Part shown: positions 57,958-64,000 of the stretch, one piece after another | Layout of the letters: each line of letters opens with the position of its first letter | How positions within the stretch are numbered: position 1 is the stretch's first letter | From: Trematomus loennbergii | Taxonomy: Eukaryota; Chordata; Actinopteri; Perciformes; Nototheniidae | Length of the DNA stretch: 64,000 bases | Assembly: GCA_012861695.1 (NCBI GenBank) | Contig: JAAOOA010000033.1 | Span: forward strand, 13,114,434-13,178,433 | Direction: 5' to 3' | Notes under the pieces: generated by a model | Told to the model about the DNA's origin: nothing | What the model saw: only the letters and a program-made list of their open reading frames with translations | The model's database searches: none | Translations under genes and position numbers: made by a program

Positions 57958-60330
57958 TTAATGTCCCCCAGATGTTTTGTCAGAGGTTGCAGTGGGGGAG
58001 AAGCGTGGCACAGTAAACCATTTACCCAACAACTCTGGTAGTATCCCCGTTCTGATGAAGTTTACCACCTTTGAATGGGCAACATCAAAAAATGCGCCAT
58101 CAAACATGATGCGCTGTTTAAAAAGTTCTTGAGGTGTCCACACAACAAAATCACAGAACATTACCTCTGCGACACGCATTTGTGCCTGCACTTGATACAT
58201 ATAGCTGTGATCCAGCTTTAGGCTCATCACACCTCCCTCAGGGACAGTCAGGCAGAACCGCGAGTCTTTGGTGCATTCAAGTAGACTGCGGTCTTTAGCG
58301 CTGAAAGGACACTTAATTTCTAAAATGCCAGGCTCATGGCAAGCACAGGTCACGATACCATCTGGGGATGCACCAATCCATGGCAGCTCTGGGTTAAGGA
58401 TGAGCCCTGATGCTGCAACATTAATGTCTTCATGGTGATCTTGCATAGCCACCAGGTAAGACTTTTTGGCAGTGTCCTCGTTTTGTAAACCCCATCTGAG
58501 GAAAAGAACATGTTATTTTGAACATTTTGGAAAAAAACTCATCACTTTAAAAAGTCCCTAAAATACTGCTATTAGAATGTTAATATCTTGTTTTACCCTC
58601 ATAATATCTAGTTACTCCATTATTGTCTTTATTCATGATGAAGTAGTGGAAAGAATGTATGATTTAGTCTTGTTGCCTAAATGTATATATATATACCTGG
58701 TCGCTTCAGTGGAAAACTGAGAGGAGCGAGGATAGCAAACTCTTTTAATCAAAGACGAAGAGCTCTCTGTCTTGGCTGCCTCATGGAAGGATGACGCAGT
58801 AACTCTCCCTGCTCTCTGCTCAAACCAGACCCTCGACCTACTCTGTTTCCTGGTCTTCTCCTCAACTAACAAACACTCAAAAAGAATTGAACTATCAAAA
58901 GAGCTGTAATTATCAGAAAGCAGTGAAGTTATTCTTGTTGATGTTTAGGATTTAGCATTGTGACACGCTTTTATTTTACCGTAAGCCATTTCTATTTCTT
59001 ACCTGCTCTGGTGTGAGATTCAGCTCCTCAAAGACTTTGGCACCCTCCTCTAGCAGTGCAGGCAAATCCAGTACAAGTCTGCTGCTTTGATACAGACTGG
59101 TAAGGGGTGTTGGCAGATCCAGTTGTACAGTCTTTGGCGTGTATCTGTGGGAATGGCCTTCAATGACCGACAGGATAGCACTTTTCTTGGGCTTTGTCTC
59201 TTGTTCTTCACTTTGGTGGAGTTGTTCACAGAATAACTTGAAATCATCAGCAGATGGTCTCATGTGCTGAAACAGGTCTTCGGTTTGAACCAGTTCTTTG
59301 ATGGCGAAGATGTTAGACACCTCATCGTACTTCACCATTTTAGTGCTAGGCTGTGTCCATGTGCATGGCTTCTCTGTGCATGTCTGGTTTTCTCTCTTCT
59401 CAACAGCAGCCAAAACTGTAAACATAAGTGCTGCTGCGTGGGAACAAACCTCTCCTAACCCTGCCATGCATGTACAATGCGCCATCACCACTGTCCCGTC
59501 CTCCTGCACCACAATCCATGGAGATGTTGGTTTGCTGTTCAAAGCCTGGGAATGATTGACCTGTTAAGTGAAAAATGCAGTACATTAATTTTGTCATATA
59601 AAAGCTAAACTCTCCTGAGCTTGTACAAATGTAAGATTCAAAGGTTTATTGTCAAATACAATAGCTACAGCGCAGATTGGCATTTCATATCTGAAGTCCC
59701 AGGCTGCTCCAAAAGTAGGCTACAACATACAATATCCTTAAGACATCAAAAAACAAGTAAAGATAGAGCAACGCGAAATATAACAATAGTGCAAGTGACA
59801 GAGAATCGTGAAATAAACATGGACCTCTTGCAATTTGTCATTGAAAGAAGAGTATGTTGCTTTAAAACAATATATATAGCTACTGTAGCTGCCAGCTGGA
59901 GTTATGATGTTAGCTAGAAATACCATATGCTAGCAACTGGCTAGCAAGCTAACATCATCACTTTAGACATAAATACAACTATAATAACACGTTTTATGAT
60001 TGTTGGTAAATTACTTACCTTCGCTGTGATCACATGTAGGTGTGTCTTCTCCACATGCCATATCTTGGTGTCGTTCACCCACCCGGCAACGGCGTATTGA
60101 TATGCATCTGTGCTCTTAAAAGCCTTCAGGCTCTCTCCGGTGAATGGAGATGGATTGTGAACAAGATAAATATATATGTCGGGAAAAGTTAGTTGGGGAA
60201 GACACTTAGCCGAATTCAATAAACAAAATACAGTTGGGGGCAACAAATAGGGATCGCATCCAATAATCGCCGTCTTTACCAAATATCTCTCTCTCTCTTT
60301 CCCGTTTAAATGCGCTGTGTTTGCTGCCAT
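57958..60330 (-). CDS. SWIM zinc finger plus YqaJ-type nuclease protein, four exons, 528 residues
   Basis: Exons on the minus strand: 60330-60019, 59560-59003, 58875-58697 and 58495-57958. Each has GT/AG borders and the phases agree; the third exon's acceptor (TTTTTGAG) is the least certain. The first exon encodes a region reading AYQYAVAGWVNDTKI. The second has a SWIM finger, CTCMAGLGEVCSH (Cys133, Cys135, Cys143, His145), a zinc-binding fold for DNA or protein contact. Exons 3 and 4 encode the YqaJ-like exonuclease fold: WFEQRAGRVTAS, WGLQNE (Glu356), PWIGASPDGIV (Asp395), ILEIKCP (Glu409, Lys411) and HSYMYQVQAQM. All nuclease residues expected for the family are present. Its function in transposition is unknown; trimming DNA ends or removing displaced strands is an inference. 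The ATG at 60330 is chosen, but the frame is open up to an ATG in the terminal repeat at 60408. Confidence 0.85.
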
Positions 60331-60344
60331 GACGAGTGTAAACA

Positions 60345-60412
60345 AACTGTGAGAGTCGGTCACAAAGATGGCGGCGGGCATTCCGGAAATGACGTACTTG
60401 GTACCCATGAAT
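60345..60412 (-). promoter_or_regulatory. Right transposon end with promoter-like motifs
   Basis: Read inward on the minus strand, the terminal repeat is followed by TACGTCATTTCCGGAA (a CRE half-site and an ETS-type TTCCGGAA) and CCGCCATCTTTG, a YY1-like site. The SWIM-YqaJ ATG at 60330 lies about 80 bases from the end. Confidence 0.5.
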
Positions 60413-60737
60413 AAGCATGCAGGCTAGTATGCTAACACTAGCGCGAATGCTAATGCATTTTCTCATTGTGTTTAAACATCTCCGAATGTCATCACATAAA
60501 TTCAATACATGTTAAATCCTTACAGTATAAGTGTAAGGATACACTTACATTTACAGTCATTGCTTTCTGGCAGACTTGACCCTTTTACTCTTCAGGTTGC
60601 ATAGGGAAAATTAGTATTGCCAGGCTATTCAGTTCACTTTCTCCTACTTCCTGTACCCGGTTTCCTGTCTAATATGCAAATATGAAACATACAGGTCAAT
60701 ATCATCTTGTTATTGGTAGCTGAACTGTCAATACCCC
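60413..60737. other. Interior of the long-inverted-repeat element, right side
   Basis: Non-coding DNA between the inner transposon and the right arm. It contains AAGTGTAAGGATACACTT-like inverted sequence near 60530-60550. Confidence 0.4.
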
Positions 60738-61115
60738 AAAACATATTCTTAGATATAAATACCTAATTTTGAGTTATTTAGACACAATTAACACTTATAG
60801 TTTCATGTCTTGTTACATAAGAATAGATCATATTTGTTAAGTGTTATTATGGGAGAATTACTATTCTTGTGGTACTACTGCCTTAATTAGGCCCATATGG
60901 AGCAGAGCATATTTAGACCAAAACTCATGTACAACTTCCTTACTTGCAATAAATAAGCACTAATTAGAGGGTTATTGAGGAAAAACTCTCAACTAATGGC
61001 TTATTACTTGTAGAATATCGTCATGTAGAATAAGGCATTAATAAGTGTTTTATAATGACTAATAAATAACCAATATACCGCTAATATGCATGTTAATTAA
61101 CAACTAGTTGATGTA
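60738..61115 (-). repeat. Right arm of the long inverted repeat
   Basis: Reverse complement of 54605-55010 with scattered substitutions and small gaps. The match stops after CAACTAGTTGATG, so the outer 30 or so bases of the right end are lost or changed and no target duplication can be read. Confidence 0.88.
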
Positions 61116-61372
61116 TGTATTATGTTGTCTGAATGCAGGGGATTCAACATGGCACTGTACTGGGACTGGGACATTTATTATTTATTTTAATTTAAGGAAG
61201 AAATATGGTGGTCTTCTCGCCTCCACTCAAACTCTGGATTATCTTTAAATATAAGAGTTGTATTCTCCTCACCTGCTTGATGTGAAACTTTCTTAATGCT
61301 TGTCGATACCTTGCCCCAAATTAATGCTATCAACAATGCAAAACCCTTAAGATAACCGGGGAAACTTTTCCT
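61116..61372. other. Non-coding DNA
   Basis: Not classified. A minus-strand frame of 174 codons (61187-61711) covers this and the hairpin below; it has no recognised domain and is discussed in the findings. Confidence 0.4.
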
Positions 61373-61488
61373 GGTTCTTAATTTTGTGTGTTCCAAACAT
61401 CCCCTTTTTTTTTTACCCAAATACAGCAAAGGATCTGCAGTATTGGTGTAAAAAAAGGGGATGTTTGGAACACACAAAATTAAGAACC
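61373..61488. repeat. Hairpin with perfect 39-bp arms
   Basis: The left arm begins GGTTCTTAATTTTGTGTG and continues through TTCCAAACATCCCC and seven T residues. The right arm, ending at 61488, is its exact reverse complement. The loop is about 35 bases. The whole could fold into a stem-loop if transcribed. It is not flanked by other transposon signs. Confidence 0.9.
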
Positions 61489-63382
61489 ATCTTTCACATG
61501 CAGCACACTCTTGTCTGGCTGCAAAAACATTTGTCAGCTGCTCATGGTACAGCAATCTGGTAATTTGGTACTCGATCAAGATTTGAGGCGAGACTGGTTG
61601 CAGTGGTGGCAACGTCCCCTTCATGCATGTATGCTGCATGAGTAATAGAGACAAATATTTGTGTGGTCTCAGTCCTGCTGTAATGCTTTCCTTACAAATA
61701 TGAGCTGACACTAAATTGTGACAAGGAAACCAATGATATTTTGTACTAGGGGCGCGTTTTTTTTATTACTTATAATGTTAACCTACAGCAATGAGGCCAT
61801 ATTATTTATGGTAATTTACTTTAGCAGCGGGGGAGGAAAAGCGTGCAGGTGTACTGAATCTAAATCAGATCGGCTTCTCTGTGATTTCTGACCTTTCGTC
61901 TGTCTGTATGTCTGATTGCTTGTCTGTCTGCCTGAGTCTCTATTTTTATTTTGGGAACATCTTTTAATATCCTGGCTTACTTTTCCACTCATACCGCAAC
62001 TGTTGTTCATATCCTCTCTCCTTTATGTCATGTAGGAAGTCACTGGAACTGGTTCCAGATAAAGTGGACATGAGTTTTCAGTGGCATCTTAAAACAACAT
62101 ATTGAGCCCTATCTTATCCCAGCACTCAATAACACACAGCGCAGACAAATTGTCATAACTATTTTCAGAGCGACACAGTTGTCATCTTCGGCCATAGCAA
62201 CCCTGTTAGTGTACTCGTTTCTGTGTCCTTGTGTGTGTGCCCTAAAATGAGGTATAGTGAGTCATTAAAACAATCCCCTTGTGCCTTACATTTCACGTTG
62301 TTTAACTATAAATTTAGTTTTACACACCATGATTGCAGATGCAAGATACATGTACACTTTCATGCACTTTAGTTAATTAAAATAGAGACCATTTTAATTG
62401 TGACATAAGGAGATGCTGTTAAGGTTTTGGAAAAAGCTTAAAAGTACACTGTGTAAAGATTCAAGAGTTCATATTCAAGATAGATTATATGTGTTTTTTT
62501 CTGTCATGAATCTTTAATGCTACAATCATTGCTGTTAACAACAAATTAATCGCATGGGTGAATCACTAATAAACATTCTTTAAAAAGACAAAGAGCCACT
62601 CAAGTTTTCTGTCTGAACTTTTCTAGCATGGTCTAATTAGAAATTCAATTCAATTCAAGTCATTTGTCTTCATCGATTTGGTTAATTAACACTATATCTC
62701 TTTACATCTTTTGAAAATATACTGACAAATATATACTTTTTGAGCCTTAAAGGGACAAAAGGAAACTAAGAAATATCTGTGCAAGTGAAACACAAGGGTA
62801 ATACTAATAGTAACTTGTAAAGAGTTATAAGGAATCCTCAGTCGATCAGTAGAGTGTGCTTTTTTGTATTGACTTAATTGTTTTCTTATTTTCTTATAAG
62901 GTGTTTGGAGAGGTTTGCAAATAAAAGGGAAACATTGAAAGCTTAAATCAAAAATAATTTACGTAGCATTCCCTATCTCAGGGACTGCAGGTTAGCTGCA
63001 GGGTCTCGCTTGGCTTGTTGTTGGGCACGTAGGCTGCTGCCGTCCTCTGGCTGTCTTTTCTAATGAGTTGAATTTGAAATGATTCCTTAAGTGATGCTGA
63101 CTGTTGAACCTCGCTCATATCTTATCCATGCAAACAGATGTTGTTAGCCACAAGCAGATTTATTTCCGACAAATAACATGAGAAGGTGCAATATGAGGTG
63201 TGAGCTGGAAGTATCATACGGCCTTCAAAAGCCATGTGGAAACATGCCTACAATTGGACACAACATCCATAAGAAACCCTCTTTGGTTGAGGCCCCAAGT
63301 GCTTAACATCAGTGTCATTACACTGTATGCATTTCTAACATTGATCGAAACATTGGGCATGGAGGCAACTCTCATACTAGAC
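61489..63382. other. Long non-coding stretch
   Basis: AT-rich DNA without a gene or classified repeat. A short CAATTCAATTCAATTC run sits near 62645. Confidence 0.5.
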
Positions 63383-63512
63383 CAGTGGTTCTCAAACATT
63401 TTCTGTCATTCCCCACTTTGAACAGGTGGGCCTTTTCAAGCCCCACCTGTTCCTCATCGCTCCAATAAAATGGTAGGCCAAGCTTAAAATTGTCAAATGT
63501 ATCGTTCTATAA
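63383..63512 (+). mobile_element. Start of a hAT element
   Basis: CAGTGGTTCTCAAACATTTT is a typical hAT start, followed by a short inverted motif AACAGGTGGG/CCCCACCTGTT. The element is interrupted by a second hAT start at 63513. Confidence 0.7.
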
Positions 63513-64000
63513 CAGGGGTCTCCAACCTTTTTTAGGATGAGAGCTACTTAAAAAAAATAAACAAGTCGTGAGATACTTTTACTCCTCTTTTTTTTGTTTT
63601 TTGCTGTGTATATATTTAGCACATTTTAACATTATGATATGCTTACCTTTAACCTTCGTTTGCTATTTGGGTCTGTGGGACCCCTTTTCAGTGTTTACTA
63701 AAAGAAAATGTATGCAATTAAATTATTTTAACCTGTTTTATTTGGGTGGACCTCACCTCCCCTAGGGGGGTCCGGGGGCATGCACCCCCGGGAAGATGTT
63801 TTTTTTAAATGTTGAAGTGAAATGCATCAATCTGGTGCACTTTGAGCACAGCATGAATTGATGGAACAGCTCTCAACACTCAGATGAAAGGGAGCTGTAT
63901 AACTTTTTAATGATCCAAACATCTTTAGAATATGATCACAACCAATAACAAATCATTTAAACTGGTTTATTCTGATTTTATGTTACCTAGTTAGCATTCT
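63513..64000 (+). mobile_element. Start of a second hAT element, running off the window
   Basis: CAGGGGTCTCCAACCTTTTT is a hAT-type terminus known from vertebrates. The other end is not in the window. Within it, from about 63650, AACCTTCGTTTGCTATTTGG and GGGTCTGTGGGACCCC look like the end of another MITE, and 63767-63791 is a GC-rich palindrome around GGGGGCATGCACCCCC. Confidence 0.55.

Larger units (their letters stand above)
55615..60412. mobile_element. ISL2EU-like DNA transposon with two intact genes
   Basis: The element is bordered by perfect inverted ATTCATGGGTACCA/TGGTACCCATGAAT ends, extended by a matching ACGTCA and CCGCCAT further in. Inside are two convergent genes with introns: a THAP-DDE transposase on the plus strand (55752-57605) and a SWIM-YqaJ nuclease-like protein on the minus strand (57958-60330). 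Pairing of a THAP/DDE_Tnp_4 transposase with a YqaJ exonuclease-like protein is what is described for the ISL2EU (formerly IS4EU) superfamily. The target duplication is short and ambiguous: AA flanks both ends directly, while TA lies at 55612-55613 and 60412-60413 if the ends are shifted. Both frames are complete, so it may be or recently have been autonomous. Confidence 0.85.

Noticed and set aside
62640..62665. CAATTCAATTCAATTC run as a LINE tail
   Set aside because: Only a simple repeat remains, with no adjoining LINE 3' end motif.

Overview
The window is vertebrate nuclear DNA and almost certainly comes from a ray-finned (teleost) fish. The evidence is the mix of mobile elements: an L2-type LINE with the typical fish tail, a DIRS retrotransposon, several hAT and TTAA-flanked DNA transposons, a Tc1/mariner relic, a tRNA-derived SINE, Gypsy-like LTR pieces and an ISL2EU-like DNA transposon. 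Long (CA)n arrays and an AT-rich background fit the same origin. No complete host gene is visible. One short interval (45460-45603) has the splice signals and open frame of a host exon. The rest of the non-transposon sequence reads as intergenic or intronic DNA. There are no bacterial features, operons, rRNA genes or standalone tRNA genes.

Layout. 1-16 kb: quiet DNA with dated insertions: hAT MITEs at 2408-2934 and 9856-10239 with perfect 8-bp target duplications, the second inside a Tc1/mariner relic; a Tc1-type MITE at 12.5 kb; and a Gypsy gag start plus LTR on the minus strand at 14.3-15.2 kb. 16.4-31.06 kb: one L2 LINE of about 4 kb blown up to 14.7 kb by nested insertions. A hAT element (16437-18304) splits ORF1 and itself holds a TTAA-flanked element. 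A minus-strand non-autonomous LTR element (20044-22160) sits between the endonuclease and reverse transcriptase parts. A second hAT (23256-29938, BED-finger transposase remnant) splits the reverse transcriptase and contains a DIRS element (24079-29836). In most cases the target duplications let the order of events be read directly. 31-54.6 kb: quiet DNA with MITEs, a SINE, LINE tails, two more members of the TTAA family (36970-38142, and about 44715-45125 inverted), (CA)n arrays and the candidate host exon. 54.6-61.1 kb: a DNA element with inverted arms of about 390 bp that encloses an ISL2EU-like transposon (55615-60412). 61-64 kb: quiet DNA, a perfect 39-bp-arm hairpin at 61373-61488, and the starts of two hAT elements.

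The centrepiece is the 55.6-60.4 kb transposon. It carries two convergent, intron-containing genes, both with complete open frames after splicing. On the plus strand is a 490-residue THAP-DDE transposase with all three catalytic acidic residues. On the minus strand is a 528-residue protein with a SWIM zinc finger and a YqaJ-type nuclease domain. The two ends share a short inverted repeat followed by promoter-like motifs, so each end probably drives one gene. By family knowledge the transposase should bind the ends through its THAP domain and cut; the role of the SWIM-YqaJ partner is not established, and processing of cut or displaced DNA is only an inference. A second notable object is the small LTR element at 20.0-22.2 kb. 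Its two 366-bp LTRs differ at only five positions, and its interior is made almost wholly of minisatellites whose unit lengths are multiples of three.
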